A DNA stretch of 64,000 bases from Cytophagaceae bacterium (GCA_027490155.1 JAIXYP010000062.1:1-64000), one strand, 5' to 3'. Positions 25,481 to 34,528 are shown, numbered from the stretch's first letter. Notes: generated from the letters alone by a model not told the origin. A program made the numbers and translations.

Positions 25481-27559
25481 TTAGCGGATCAGGGTAACCA
25501 TCTGGGTTTGCGAAATGGCCTTGCCGAACTCGTCCTTACCCGTCACGATCGCAACATAAACATCAATGGGCGCGCGGCTGCCACCCACCAATCCATCCCA
25601 TCCCAGGTTTGGGTCCGACCCTTCGTACACCACCAATCCCCAGCGGTTCATGATCCTGATAGAGAACTCGGACATAAACTGCGCCTGTACCAAATAGAGG
25701 TCATTGATTTTGTCATCATTCGGCGAGAAGGCGTTCGGCATCAGGATCCCCGATACTTGGCGCACCTCGTCTATGTTGCTGTAGGCAGTATCCACAATAT
25801 TGGTGTCTGGCACAATCTTGATCCGGAACCGCAGCAGTTGGCTACTCTCTATCCGCTCCCTAAGTTCGTACACGTTAGTATCCCTAGGCAAGGCAAAGGT
25901 CTTGATCACCTCATCAGTCATCTTGTTAAGCAACTGAAGCTCATAGCGTTGTGGGACCTTAGGCCAGCCTAGGTACTCTGACCATTTGATAAAAGTATAG
26001 GCCGGGTTGACGCCCGTCGAAGTCAGCACAGTGCCAGCCACACGGTTACTTTCAGCCGACACATTACCACATGAGTCCGAATACTGGAGGGTATAGAAAT
26101 GGCGCCGCAGGGTGGTTTCGTTTAGCTCATCAAAGTAGGTCAGGCGACTAGTAGTATCAGTGCGTGAGGCCACAGTAGAGGCATTCAGATAACGCCGGAT
26201 GGTGTAGTATTTAACGGCAAAGTTGGTAGGCGGTCGCCAAGTTAGGCGCGACAACATACCAATTTTGGTCACCGTCAGGGTCTGAAGCCGCGGCGGGATC
26301 TTGGCACTACGGCCTAGGGTGCATGCCCGCAAGGACGTGATCCGGAGCTGCGTCGATTGGCCAGATCCGTAGGGATAGCTATAGCCATAGGTCAGCGCAT
26401 AGCAGAACTGTTTTTTGCAAGTGATGGCCGAGTCACGAAGGGTAAGCCCCGCCACCAAGGACCCCGTCGGCATCGTGGTACGGAGCAATGCTACTTGGTT
26501 TTTGGTTAGGAGTACCTCCACTGGGCGGCTTGCAACGGTCTGGGGCGTGCTCGAGGCACCATATTGCAGCTGGATGTACTCGTTCTGGCTATTGGTCCGG
26601 ACAAAAGACATACAAAACGGAATCACCGCGATCGTCGTGCCACATTCGTCTTGGCAGGTCAGGCGGAAACACCTAGTGCCAGTCGGCACATTCGTGATCC
26701 GGATATTGTTTGAGTCTATGGAACTGAAGGGATGTGTCTGGTAGGTTGTACCTACCCAAATGTCGAGTTTGTACACATAGCCGATCCTGCTTCGGAGCCT
26801 GACGTCAATTTCGGTCTGCCCACGCTGATTGACGATCACAGAGTCTGGTCCTAAAAGGGCCGACCTCAGCGGAACAGTTAGTGTCGTGTCCTGCCCACAG
26901 TTATAGAGGCTCCGGACATTGATGCGCGCGGGGTTAGCTGCCAATCCGTTGTACCGATGGGATAGGCTCGCAACCGAGGCCATGCTGTTGGCAGTGGTGT
27001 CCTGCTTGCCATCACCATAAGTGATGATAAAACGCTCGCCCTCAATCTTCGGGATCTGGACCTGCACCAAGAAGTTGTCACATGCTCGGACGCTAGGCTC
27101 AGGTTTGCGAGGCTGCAGGATGTAGATCGTCTTGTAGGTATAGAGATTGGTGCCACCCACCAAGATGCCCTGCCCTAGGCGGTATTTGCCAGGCTGGGTA
27201 TAACGGATGGTATCGACCCCTGGCCTTCCGTTGATGATGAAACGCTGGTTGCTACTGTCAGGGATATAATAGACATTGGTCCCGACCACGCAGTTCCGGA
27301 CCGTGATTTTGCCTGGGGCGCATTGTGCCTCCGAACCTACGATACTGAAACAGGGGACTTGTGCCAAACTAGACCTTAGGGTGGCCAAAACCACTAGGCA
27401 GATGATCATCACCTTCAATAACCACGAGGCTGTCTTTGCCTTGCCCCGACCGATAGGGGGCGGTGTGGATCGGGGCAAATGGTCACGTTGGTCCTGACAT
27501 CGTCGGATGCTGGGGCCGGCCAATTGCCACTGTGATGGTTTCGTTTCTGCTGGAGACAT
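25481..27559 (-). CDS. Secreted protein with T9SS type B (gliding-associated) C-terminal domain
   Basis: 692 residues. The hydrophobic segment at about 51-66 (MIICLVVLATLRSSLAQ) is a signal peptide; the real start could be the ATG at 27409, since the preceding 50 residues are polar and atypical. The body is beta-rich with several immunoglobulin/FN3-like units (KIGMLSRLTWRPPTNFAVKYYTIRR). The last 85 residues are a type B sorting domain: MPNAFSPNDDKINDLY, FSIRIMNRWGLVVYEG, GWDG. Such proteins are surface-exposed or released by the T9SS and in gliding species often work in adhesion. Specific ligand unknown. The 137 bp upstream of the next gene on this strand hold no terminator that I can see. 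Confidence 0.85.
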   Translation of the reverse strand: MSPAETKPSQWQLAGPSIRRCQDQRDHLPRSTPPPIGRGKAKTASWLLKVMIICLVVLATLRSSLAQVPCFSIVGSEAQCAPGKITVRNCVVGTNVYYIPDSSNQRFIINGRPGVDTIRYTQPGKYRLGQGILVGGTNLYTYKTIYILQPRKPEPSVRACDNFLVQVQIPKIEGERFIITYGDGKQDTTANSMASVASLSHRYNGLAANPARINVRSLYNCGQDTTLTVPLRSALLGPDSVIVNQRGQTEIDVRLRSRIGYVYKLDIWVGTTYQTHPFSSIDSNNIRITNVPTGTRCFRLTCQDECGTTIAVIPFCMSFVRTNSQNEYIQLQYGASSTPQTVASRPVEVLLTKNQVALLRTTMPTGSLVAGLTLRDSAITCKKQFCYALTYGYSYPYGSGQSTQLRITSLRACTLGRSAKIPPRLQTLTVTKIGMLSRLTWRPPTNFAVKYYTIRRYLNASTVASRTDTTSRLTYFDELNETTLRRHFYTLQYSDSCGNVSAESNRVAGTVLTSTGVNPAYTFIKWSEYLGWPKVPQRYELQLLNKMTDEVIKTFALPRDTNVYELRERIESSQLLRFRIKIVPDTNIVDTAYSNIDEVRQVSGILMPNAFSPNDDKINDLYLVQAQFMSEFSIRIMNRWGLVVYEGSDPNLGWDGLVGGSRAPIDVYVAIVTGKDEFGKAISQTQMVTLIR

Positions 27560-27792
27560 AGCTAGGATGGCTTTCTGGCCAGTAGTTGACCGCTATGGGC
27601 AGTCAGATAGGGTCAGCGGGCCGAAGTAATACGGTCGGTCACCTTTTAGGTTAAGAACCATTATACTGTCGTAAAATTGTACAGACTAGGCCTCAAATGC
27701 AAGACCTGCCATCAAGATCCTACCAATGCTGGGTTTAGGCCAATCCCATAGTTGACATATTTAGGACCAAAACCAAGAGGTAGGATGGGCCT
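27560..27792. other. Gap with no recognised feature
   Basis: Together with the terminator at 27793-27831 this makes up most of the 330 bp gap between the T9SS type B gene and ilvE. No open frame, repeat-family copy or promoter box was found. Confidence 0.5.
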
Positions 27793-27831
27793 AAAAAGCA
27801 CCCAGCCTCGGTTGATGGCCAAGGCTGGGTG
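27793..27831 (-). terminator. Intrinsic terminator of ilvE (minus strand)
   Basis: Read on the minus strand, CACCCAGCCT pairs with AGGCTGGGTG around a 13-nt loop and is followed by CTTTTT. It lies about 60 bp beyond the ilvE stop. Confidence 0.8.
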
Positions 27832-27889
27832 ATCGTCGGACCAGCTAGTGCTAGTCCCATTTGTGTAAATCTGGTATCACTAATGGTAT

Positions 27890-28963
27890 CTAGACCGTCA
27901 GGTTCCAGCCGTGTTCGTCAGCGATGCGGCCATACTTCAGGTCGTCCATGTACTTACGGACTTTGGCGCTGAACTCACGGGTTTCGATGGCTGGGAGTTC
28001 GTGGTCGATGCCGTCACAGCTGATGGCCTTGATGGCGGCAATGGTGGCGGCGGTGCCAGCACCAAAGGCCTCTTGCAGGCGCCCAGTTTGGTTCGCCTCG
28101 ATGACCTCCGTGACAGATACACGACGCTCCTCGACCTGCATACCCCAATGGCGTGCGATCTTGAGAATGCTATCACGGGTGATGCCACTCAGGACCGAAG
28201 TGCCAAGCTGTGGGGTCACTAGTTTACCGTCGATGACGAACATGACGTTCATCGTGCCGCTTTCTTCGATGTACTCATGCTCGACATGGTCCGTCCAGAG
28301 AAGCTGATGATAACCTTCTTGCTGGGCTAGTTTGCTCGGGAGCATGGCACCGGCATAATTGCCAGCACACTTAGCGAAGCCTGTGCCACCTTCGGCAGCA
28401 CGGGTATAATGGCGCTCGACCTTAACCTTGACAGGCTCCGAATAATAGGCCCCTACTGGGCAACAGAAGATCACAAAACGATAGGTCTCGGACGGACGCA
28501 CACCGACAAAACTATCTGTGGCGTACATAAAAGGGCGGATATACAAGGAGCTACCATCGGCCCCAGGCACCCAAGCCCGGTCCATATCCACCAAGACGCG
28601 CAGTGCGTTGATGAACATCTCCTCAGTGACCGCAGGCATACACATCCTGAGGGCACTCTCGTTAAACCGCGAAAAATTTTCGTGTGGGCGGAAAATGTTA
28701 ACCTCACCTTCAGCAGATCGATAGGCCTTGAGGCCCTCGAAGATCGCCTGACCATAGTGCAAGGAGCTCATGGCTGGCATCATCTCCAACGGTCCGTACG
28801 GCACGATCCTGAGGTCTTGCCATTGGCCATCATAATAGTCTGCCACAACCATGTGGTCGGCAAAATGCTGGCCGAACTTCAGATGCTCGAAGTCAACTTC
28901 GTTGATCCGGGAAACGGGTGCCGCATTGATAGGGAAGGTAGTAGAGGCGACTGATAGACTCAT
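27890..28963 (-). CDS. ilvE: Branched-chain amino acid aminotransferase
   Basis: 357 residues, a fold-type IV PLP enzyme that interconverts Leu, Ile and Val with their 2-oxo acids using glutamate/2-oxoglutarate. The PLP lysine is K198 within GTGFAKCAGNYAGAM. Other family landmarks are HYGQAIFEGLKAYR, YIRPFMYAT, EESGTMNVMFV and LSGITRDSIL. The length and the N-terminal MSLSV...INEVDFEHLKFGQHFADHM region fit the eukaryote-like/Bacteroidota BCAT group. The upstream gap (28964-29223) contains a 16 bp palindrome AGACCCAAATGGGTCT at 29041-29056 and a short stretch near 29090-29112 weakly resembling the flank of the dispersed repeats. No other ilv/leu gene is adjacent. Confidence 0.95.
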   Translation of the reverse strand: MSLSVASTTFPINAAPVSRINEVDFEHLKFGQHFADHMVVADYYDGQWQDLRIVPYGPLEMMPAMSSLHYGQAIFEGLKAYRSAEGEVNIFRPHENFSRFNESALRMCMPAVTEEMFINALRVLVDMDRAWVPGADGSSLYIRPFMYATDSFVGVRPSETYRFVIFCCPVGAYYSEPVKVKVERHYTRAAEGGTGFAKCAGNYAGAMLPSKLAQQEGYHQLLWTDHVEHEYIEESGTMNVMFVIDGKLVTPQLGTSVLSGITRDSILKIARHWGMQVEERRVSVTEVIEANQTGRLQEAFGAGTAATIAAIKAISCDGIDHELPAIETREFSAKVRKYMDDLKYGRIADEHGWNLTV

Positions 28964-29223
28964 GGCTGGCTTGTAAGGCGTTTGTCTGACTGAAGTTTGG
29001 TGTATGCCAACGTGCTGCCGCCTGCGCCCTGATCCTACCTAGACCCAAATGGGTCTCAAGGAATTGTCATAAGCCTGCCGAACGACAAGTTAGCAAGACA
29101 AAGATTGCCTTTTTGTTCCAGATTGTTGCTGCCAACTGCTCTTATATGACCCCAATGGTAGACAAATCGACCTTCATTCGACCCAAAGGGGGCCTTGCAT
29201 TGCCCGCGAGTCTTGTTTTGGGC

Positions 29224-30153
29224 TTATTCCCAGAGGCGATAGTGCTCTAGGCTTACGGACTGGCGGAAAAACAACTCGGTGCTGGCCACAAAGCTGTCGG
29301 TATAGTCGCTAACGTAGAAATGATGTTTGGGCCTGGTACTCTGATCGCCTCCTGCTAAAACCCGGTTTAGCAAATTGTGGGTTACTAGCAAGGACTTCAT
29401 AGCCTCGGCGACAATCATGCTGCTATCGATCACGGCAACGGACTGGCCTTTGCGTGCATAATAGTCCTGTATCTGGGGCAGGATTAGCGGATAGTGCGTA
29501 CAGCCCAAAATCAGCGCCTTGATGCCCTGCAAACTAGGGTGATCTAGGTAGTTGTCGATGATCGTCTGGCTGATCTGGTTGTTATAGAACCCCTCCTCGA
29601 TCATCGGTGCCAGCAGAGGAGTAGCGACTTCAGCCAGCTGCACACCAGCCCCTGACAGCTGCACTTTGTCCTGATAGACATGGCTGCCGACGGTCTTTTT
29701 TGTCCCGATCAGGCCAACGGACTGTCCCGCAAAAGCCGTTGTGATGTAGGCCACAACAGGGTCGATGACGTTCAGGACCTGCGCTCGGGTTCCGACGTAT
29801 GCCTTTACTAAATCAAACGCTGCCGCCGAGGCCGAGTTGCACGCAATCAGGATGGTCTTGACATTTTGACGCAGCAACACATCACAGATTTTGACGCTAT
29901 ACGCCTGGATGGCAGCCGTGCTTTTGTCGCCGTAGGGCAGGTGGGCCGTGTCCCCAAAGTAGATCATACGCTCAGATGGCAGCACTTGGCTCAGGGCGTA
30001 GGCCACCGTCAGCCCGCCGATCCCACTATCGAAAACCCCAATCGGATCTGAAGCTCCCACCACGTGCGCTAGGTGTGCCTCTGCTGCCGGGACCGATGGC
30101 TCAATGCTATGTTCTCTGGTTGGCTGATTGAGTTGTGTCGAGGCTATGGACAT
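29224..30153 (-). CDS. murI: Glutamate racemase
   Basis: 309 residues from the ATG at 30153; a frame extension to 30219 overlaps a probable promoter. It converts L- to D-glutamate for peptidoglycan. The two catalytic cysteines sit in ACNSASA and GCTHYPL, and the N-terminal VFDSGIGGLTV and YFGDTAHLPYG motifs are intact. About 44 polar residues precede the conserved start, longer than usual, so the true start may be further downstream. In many Bacteroidota murI follows bam/skp genes, but here it stands alone between ilvE and an intergenic region. Confidence 0.95.
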   Translation of the reverse strand: MSIASTQLNQPTREHSIEPSVPAAEAHLAHVVGASDPIGVFDSGIGGLTVAYALSQVLPSERMIYFGDTAHLPYGDKSTAAIQAYSVKICDVLLRQNVKTILIACNSASAAAFDLVKAYVGTRAQVLNVIDPVVAYITTAFAGQSVGLIGTKKTVGSHVYQDKVQLSGAGVQLAEVATPLLAPMIEEGFYNNQISQTIIDNYLDHPSLQGIKALILGCTHYPLILPQIQDYYARKGQSVAVIDSSMIVAEAMKSLLVTHNLLNRVLAGGDQSTRPKHHFYVSDYTDSFVASTELFFRQSVSLEHYRLWE

Positions 30154-30216
30154 GAGGGTGGTGGCGGTGTATTGGTCTCTTAATATGGGACTGAAAGCAA
30201 AACAACAATAGGCAAG

Positions 30217-30224
30217 CAAAGGTA
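30217..30224 (-). promoter_or_regulatory. Bacteroidota -7 promoter box (TACCTTTG, minus strand) for murI
   Basis: CAAAGGTA on the plus strand gives a perfect TAnnTTTG on the minus strand, 63 bp before the murI ATG. No -33 TTTG at the standard distance. The remaining gap up to copy B (30225-30640) holds no supported gene. Confidence 0.4.
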
Positions 30225-30640
30225 TGGGTTTGGCCTATTAGTGGTGCTAGGGCCAAATCAGCCACTAGGCTAGTCGATCCCTACCGATTAGGTGCAAAAC
30301 AACGGACATAGTCCACTACTATCTTGAGCATCAGGTGCATTGGCAGATCAAATGGCCAGATTGGGGGTTGCCTTTGCCATCGTTGCAGAGCTCCCAACAA
30401 CAGGTCATCCACAAAGAACTTGACTGCCCATGGGCCAATATATAAAGCTTAGACATAGAAGGCCCAGAACTAGACTGGTTTGGGCCACCTTGCTCAATGG
30501 TCTAGTTTGGGTGATCTTTCCCGCATCTGCAAGACAACCCAAGACGGTGAATGTCATCAAGGACTTGTGTTACCCCAAGGATATGATCAATCCTAACTTA
30601 TACCGCAGTTATAGACAAAGGCGTTAGAGAACACGCGTTT

Positions 30641-30782
30641 CTGTCTGAACTCAGATTCCAGAAATAAGATCTGACGGATTAGTGAGATAGACTTGTAAAC
30701 ACCTATCAATCAGGCTGCTACTCCCCATTTAGTTAACACCACACACAAATCCCAAAAAATCCGTTCAATTATAGTTCAGACA
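30641..30782. repeat. Dispersed TIR element, copy B
   Basis: About 142 bp. The left end is CTGTCTGAACTCAGATTCC and the right end AATTATAGTTCAGACA; the outer TGTCTGAACT and AGTTCAGACA are exact inverted repeats. The family core CCAGAAATAAGAT adjoins the left end and ACACACAAATCCC lies towards the right. It ends 5 bp from the stop codon of the minus-strand T9SS gene at 30788, and has the same orientation as copy C on the other side of that gene. Confidence 0.8.
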
Positions 30783-30787
30783 ATAAA

Positions 30788-32371
30788 CTACCGCACAACA
30801 ACCCGCCCGGCCATGACACCGGCATAATTTGTAGCCCGCCAAAAGTAGAGGCCAGGGGATGTGTTTTGGAGCTGGACCTGCTGCCCCGGCATGATGCCGG
30901 TCTCGAACAAAAGCTGACCAGTGGTGGTATAGACCTGCAAATTAGCCTCTTGGGTTAGCCCTCGTAGCTGGATAGTGCCATCTGTGGTAGGGTTGGGATA
31001 GGCCACGACGTCTGCCAGATCTGCCCGAGGACCACCAGCCAATGACAAGGGGCTATATGGCCGACCGATATTGCTTAGCCTTGCTAGGTAGAAACTGCGG
31101 GCGTTTTGGCCGCCGAGCTGCGTAAACCCTACCATCACTGCCGAGCTGTCGGACTCGTAATAACAATCATAAAAGGCAAAAGGACTATTGGGGACAGTAG
31201 TATTGATAGGTACTTGCCAAATGATAGTGCTATCAGGTGCTGTTTTGCGAATGTTATTGGTATATGGATTTGGTCTTGAGGCAAGGTCAAAAATACTGCC
31301 GTCTGAATTGATCTTGGGCCTAAAACTAAAACCACTAACAACGGTCCGTTGCCAAAGCAATTGATTGGATGTATTAATCATCCCCAATGTATTTTGGCTA
31401 CTATTCGAAGTGATAGGGGTAACTGTAAAAACCAGGTTTCCCGATGGATGTTGATAAATACCCGCATTATACGCCGCCCCTCGATTCAGCGCCTGGAAGG
31501 CATACTGAACCCTGCCCGTACTATCGCCAAGGCTATCAAGGCGTTGGTAGGCCACTTTATTATCTGCTGTGCCACTGATGAGGTAGCCTTTGTCGGGCGT
31601 TTGCTCGGCATAACAGCCACAAGCGAAACTCGCACTTGGGTTGTAAAAACGCTCAAACTCCGTGATGCTGGTACGGGGATTAAACTTGAGCAAAAACCAG
31701 TCACATTGCCGCCCTCGCCGTACCATACTTGGGGTAATGTCACCATAGACAACATAACAACTATCTGAACTTATGAACATCCCCGAAGGGCCATAGCGGT
31801 ATTGGCTTGCATTATAGGGTATGCGTCTTAGGAGGGTGCCAGCTGTGTCGAGTTCGAGGATTTCGATAGCAGATGTGTTCTGGTTGGAAATAGTTGAGTA
31901 GGTAGTACCTACAGTTAATACCAGTTTATTCCCAAATTTGACAAGCTTGATGGAATAACCATACGCCTCAATATTGCGGCGCCATACGGTATCAAGATTT
32001 TTATTGAGACGATATAGCAAAACGGTACGTGCAAAAGTACTTGATTGTTGATGCCAATAACCGTATTTATTGGAGAACCCAGTTGCAAAATAGGTACTGG
32101 TGTCCCATTTCATAATATTGCTAAGTCCATCAAAGGTAGTGTAGGACCAATACTTTTGACTGATTACACCTTGTCCATTGGTCGGTAAAGTGTAGAAGAA
32201 CGTAATCAAGGTTAGGAAAACAAGTGAGCCAATGTTAAGGCCCCTCAAAGTGTTGTAAAACTTGTTCTCGGTGACGGTTGGGTTGCGAGCGTAGGTAACG
32301 ATGCCATGACCTTTCAGCCCGACTATAGGGTCGCATTGCCGTAGTTTCGATATGTAGGAATAATGCCTCAT
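30788..32371 (-). CDS. Secreted T9SS type A protein, repeat-bounded paralogue 1
   Basis: About 527 residues from the ATG at 32371. The frame stays open to 32479, but those codons lie in repeat copy C. The only good signal peptide (RGLNIGSLVFLTLITFFYT, cleaved near NGQG) begins at a TTG at 32248, a likelier true start. The body has beta-propeller-like strands (GYLISGTADNKVAYQRLDS, ISSDSCYVVYGDITPS). The end carries VVAYPNPTTDG and GLYFWRA, a T9SS type A domain. Residues before it (SFYLARLSNIGRPYSPLSL) match the paralogue at 55459 (DFYFTKIANFGRPFDPLTE), as do the last bases of the gene. Codon use is more AT-rich than that of neighbouring housekeeping genes. Function unknown; the cargo is exported to the surface. 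Confidence 0.8.
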   Translation of the reverse strand: MRHYSYISKLRQCDPIVGLKGHGIVTYARNPTVTENKFYNTLRGLNIGSLVFLTLITFFYTLPTNGQGVISQKYWSYTTFDGLSNIMKWDTSTYFATGFSNKYGYWHQQSSTFARTVLLYRLNKNLDTVWRRNIEAYGYSIKLVKFGNKLVLTVGTTYSTISNQNTSAIEILELDTAGTLLRRIPYNASQYRYGPSGMFISSDSCYVVYGDITPSMVRRGRQCDWFLLKFNPRTSITEFERFYNPSASFACGCYAEQTPDKGYLISGTADNKVAYQRLDSLGDSTGRVQYAFQALNRGAAYNAGIYQHPSGNLVFTVTPITSNSSQNTLGMINTSNQLLWQRTVVSGFSFRPKINSDGSIFDLASRPNPYTNNIRKTAPDSTIIWQVPINTTVPNSPFAFYDCYYESDSSAVMVGFTQLGGQNARSFYLARLSNIGRPYSPLSLAGGPRADLADVVAYPNPTTDGTIQLRGLTQEANLQVYTTTGQLLFETGIMPGQQVQLQNTSPGLYFWRATNYAGVMAGRVVVR

Positions 32372-32415
32372 CGTTAGCAAGACCAAGATAGGCAAGAAAA
32401 GGTTGCCTTTGGGTT

Positions 32416-32567
32416 CTGTCTGAACTGGGATTTTAGAAATAAGATTGAAAGGAATATAGTGATATGCTTGCAAAGGCATGCTATTGCTTGCGGCTCGTTC
32501 ACATGGGTAGATGAGTACACACGAATCTCTTACATCCTTACAATCTGGTGAATCTCAGTTCAGACAA
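32416..32567. repeat. Dispersed TIR element, copy C (best-preserved ends)
   Basis: About 152 bp. Left TIR TGTCTGAACTGGGATT at 32417-32432 and right TIR AATCTCAGTTCAGACA at 32551-32566 match in 15 of 16 positions. Internal landmarks are AGAAATAAGATT on the left and GTACACACGAATC on the right. A second ACACACGAATCC follows just outside. About 37 bp outside the left end (32372-32416) are also shared with the flank of copy D. It lies 18 bp behind the stop codon of the gene at 32586 and overlaps the extended 5' frame of the T9SS gene. Confidence 0.85.
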
Positions 32568-32585
32568 AACACACACGAATCCCCC

Positions 32586-33158
32586 CTAACTCGGGAATTG
32601 ATTAATATAATCCCACACATCACTCACATATTCTTTCCGGAGGGTGGGGCTTAGGATAACATTACCAGAGGTGTCTTCAGGGAACTTAAAATTGCGTTTG
32701 TCCACAGGCAATAGGCGCGAGGCCCGCTCGACAGGCGCATATGCTTGGTACTTGAGCTCATTGCCGTCAACATCTTCGGTATCCTGCCAGGCAGTGACCA
32801 GGGTGGCATTCTTGTACCAACCAACGATGTAATGTTGCGAAGTCTGTGGTTTGCGGGCCACTAGCACAATACAGATCGGATGGATGCGGGCACGGTCTGG
32901 GTCCACCTTAAGTTTCAGCAGATTTAAACGGCGTGTATGGATGCCACAATAATCAATATAATATCGCTCATACTCAGGTTCGGCAGCCGATTTGGTCGGC
33001 AGAAAATTAAATCCATCACTACCGTCGTGTCGCTCGAACAAATTGACTTGTGTTTCGTCCTCGGTCAGGACTGCTTCGTCATCTTCGCCTCCTTGGTAGG
33101 ATTGTAGCCATGCGACCTTAAAAAAAACAATTGGCTTCTGAATGATTGTTGACTTCAT
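32586..33158 (-). CDS. Small protein with a possible modified-DNA-reader-like domain
   Basis: 190 residues from the ATG at 33158; the frame runs on to 33458, but those codons look non-coding. KPIVFFKVAWLQSYQGG (about 9-24), then GFNFLPT, and ICIVLVARKPQTSQHYIVG with WYKNATLVTAWQ (about 100-125) recall, from memory, an N-terminal domain often fused to HNH or other restriction endonucleases, where the motif reads roughly VVWVATRP...VVGWYKNATVY. Here no nuclease domain is attached, so the protein would be a stand-alone reader or regulator. The family match is not certain and function is unknown. It lies beside repeat copy C. Confidence 0.5.
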   Translation of the reverse strand: MKSTIIQKPIVFFKVAWLQSYQGGEDDEAVLTEDETQVNLFERHDGSDGFNFLPTKSAAEPEYERYYIDYCGIHTRRLNLLKLKVDPDRARIHPICIVLVARKPQTSQHYIVGWYKNATLVTAWQDTEDVDGNELKYQAYAPVERASRLLPVDKRNFKFPEDTSGNVILSPTLRKEYVSDVWDYINQFPS

Positions 33159-33470
33159 TGTTGGTTGCCACTTGGTGGCGAGTGGTCTAAAAAATGAGGC
33201 ATTGCTGTCGCCAAACTGACCACAAGCTAAGCACCATTGTTTGCCAAGGAAATCCTGAGCTGATGCACAAATATAGACAGAAACCCTATTGGTGGCATCT
33301 GGTGCCGCTTCCTGTGATTTTTTGAGCGATGCCGGGCCAGATTTAGCTTTGCTTAGCCGTTGCTGAAATGGCCGAATACCAATGCCAATATTTGGACTGG
33401 ATGGCAGGAGAGCTAACGGGCGTTCCGTACTTGGCCATCCATTTGCTGGACCCAACAACCCCCATCAATG

Positions 33471-33505
33471 CCCAAAGGCCGCCAACAGATTTGGCGGCCT
33501 TTGGG
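33471..33505. terminator. Perfect 13-bp hairpin in an otherwise empty gap
   Basis: CCCAAAGGCCGCC (33471-33483) and GGCGGCCTTTGGG (33493-33505) are perfect inverted repeats with a 9-nt loop. It lies between two minus-strand genes, 66 bp behind the ROK gene stop. Neither strand has a strong T run, so it may be a terminator aided by Rho or an RNA-stability hairpin. The rest of 33159-33571 shows nothing else. Confidence 0.5.
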
Positions 33506-33571
33506 GTATTGCGCTTGATTACGAACTGATGGCTAGTATTGGCAGGGAAGTACCCATTATCGCCCCTATGT

Positions 33572-34528
33572 CTAGGCGCTGGTTAGGCTGCTCATGCAGA
33601 GGCTAGCAGCCCCGAGCAGACCAGCGTCGTTGCCGAGCGTGGCCCTTGAGATCGAGAGCTTGGAGGTGTAATAAGGTGTCAACTCCTTTTCTAGCACCCG
33701 CAGGATCGCCGGCTTGATGTAATCAAAACTAGCTGAAAGTCCTCCACCAATCACGATGGCCTTGATGTCCATAATCCGGACACAGGCCACTAGACCTTCG
33801 CCCAGGATCTCGCCCACCTCGTCAAAAATCTGGCGGCTAAAATCATCACCTTGTTCGGCTGAAATTACCATCCGTGTTGCTGAGATCGGCTCGTCCCGCG
33901 GGATGACGGTATCCATGCGGTACTCTGCCAAGCGCTCGGCACCTAGGTTGAGCACCCCTTGTTTGCCGATGTTCTGCTCTAGTTTGCGGCCATGGCGGCT
34001 CAGGATGTGGCCCAGCTCTAGGCCATTGCCATCCCCACCTGTGAAGATCTTGCCCTCAATCACAGCTGCTGACCCAATGCCAGTACCTAGGGTAATGAAC
34101 AAGAAATTCGTTGGCATCAGCTCTTTCGAGAAGTAGAACTCACCAAGGGCGGCAGCGTTGGCATCGTTCTCGAGCTCAATCCGTGTTGTTGGGAAGGCCT
34201 CGTGCAACTCCTGCCAGAGCTGATAGTCATTAAGCTCGGGGATAGCAGTGATCTCGAGCGGTGTACGCCTGTCTTTAGAGATCATACCCGGCAGGCCGAT
34301 GCCGATTTTGCGGACGTCTTTATGGGCAATAAGTTTGAACGCAATCGTTTCGCGCAGGCGGCGGACAAAATCATGTGTCTCGCGCCAGTCGGCCGTCGCA
34401 TAGCTCTGGAACTCGGTGATGTGGCCAGCGGTATCCACCAGCCCCATCTTGACATGGTTGCCACCGATGTCGATACCTAAAATTTGTTCTGGTTTTTGAT
34501 CTGCCATTGGGTCTTGGTCTGCCTTCAT
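33572..34528 (-). CDS. ROK-family sugar kinase (glucokinase-like) without the zinc motif
   Basis: 318 residues from the ATG at 34528; the frame continues to a TTG at 34753 but the added residues do not fit the family (ATG 34507 is another option). The phosphate-binding motif LGIDIGGNHVKMGLVD starts the domain, with GIGLPGM and ENDANAAALGE following. LELGH matches the ExGH substrate motif. The usual ROK zinc motif (CGCGxxGCxE) should follow, but here the stretch reads GRKLEQNIGKQGVLNL with no cysteine. The enzyme is probably a cytosolic kinase for glucose or a related hexose, folded without zinc. Resemblance to polyphosphate glucokinases (also zinc-free ROK members) is worth testing. Confidence 0.85.
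   Translation of the reverse strand: MKADQDPMADQKPEQILGIDIGGNHVKMGLVDTAGHITEFQSYATADWRETHDFVRRLRETIAFKLIAHKDVRKIGIGLPGMISKDRRTPLEITAIPELNDYQLWQELHEAFPTTRIELENDANAAALGEFYFSKELMPTNFLFITLGTGIGSAAVIEGKIFTGGDGNGLELGHILSRHGRKLEQNIGKQGVLNLGAERLAEYRMDTVIPRDEPISATRMVISAEQGDDFSRQIFDEVGEILGEGLVACVRIMDIKAIVIGGGLSASFDYIKPAILRVLEKELTPYYTSKLSISRATLGNDAGLLGAASLCMSSLTSA

Noticed and set aside
30430-30627. 65-codon plus-strand frame before repeat copy B
   Set aside because: Basic, low-complexity product without family match; lies in a gap between minus-strand genes with no promoter.
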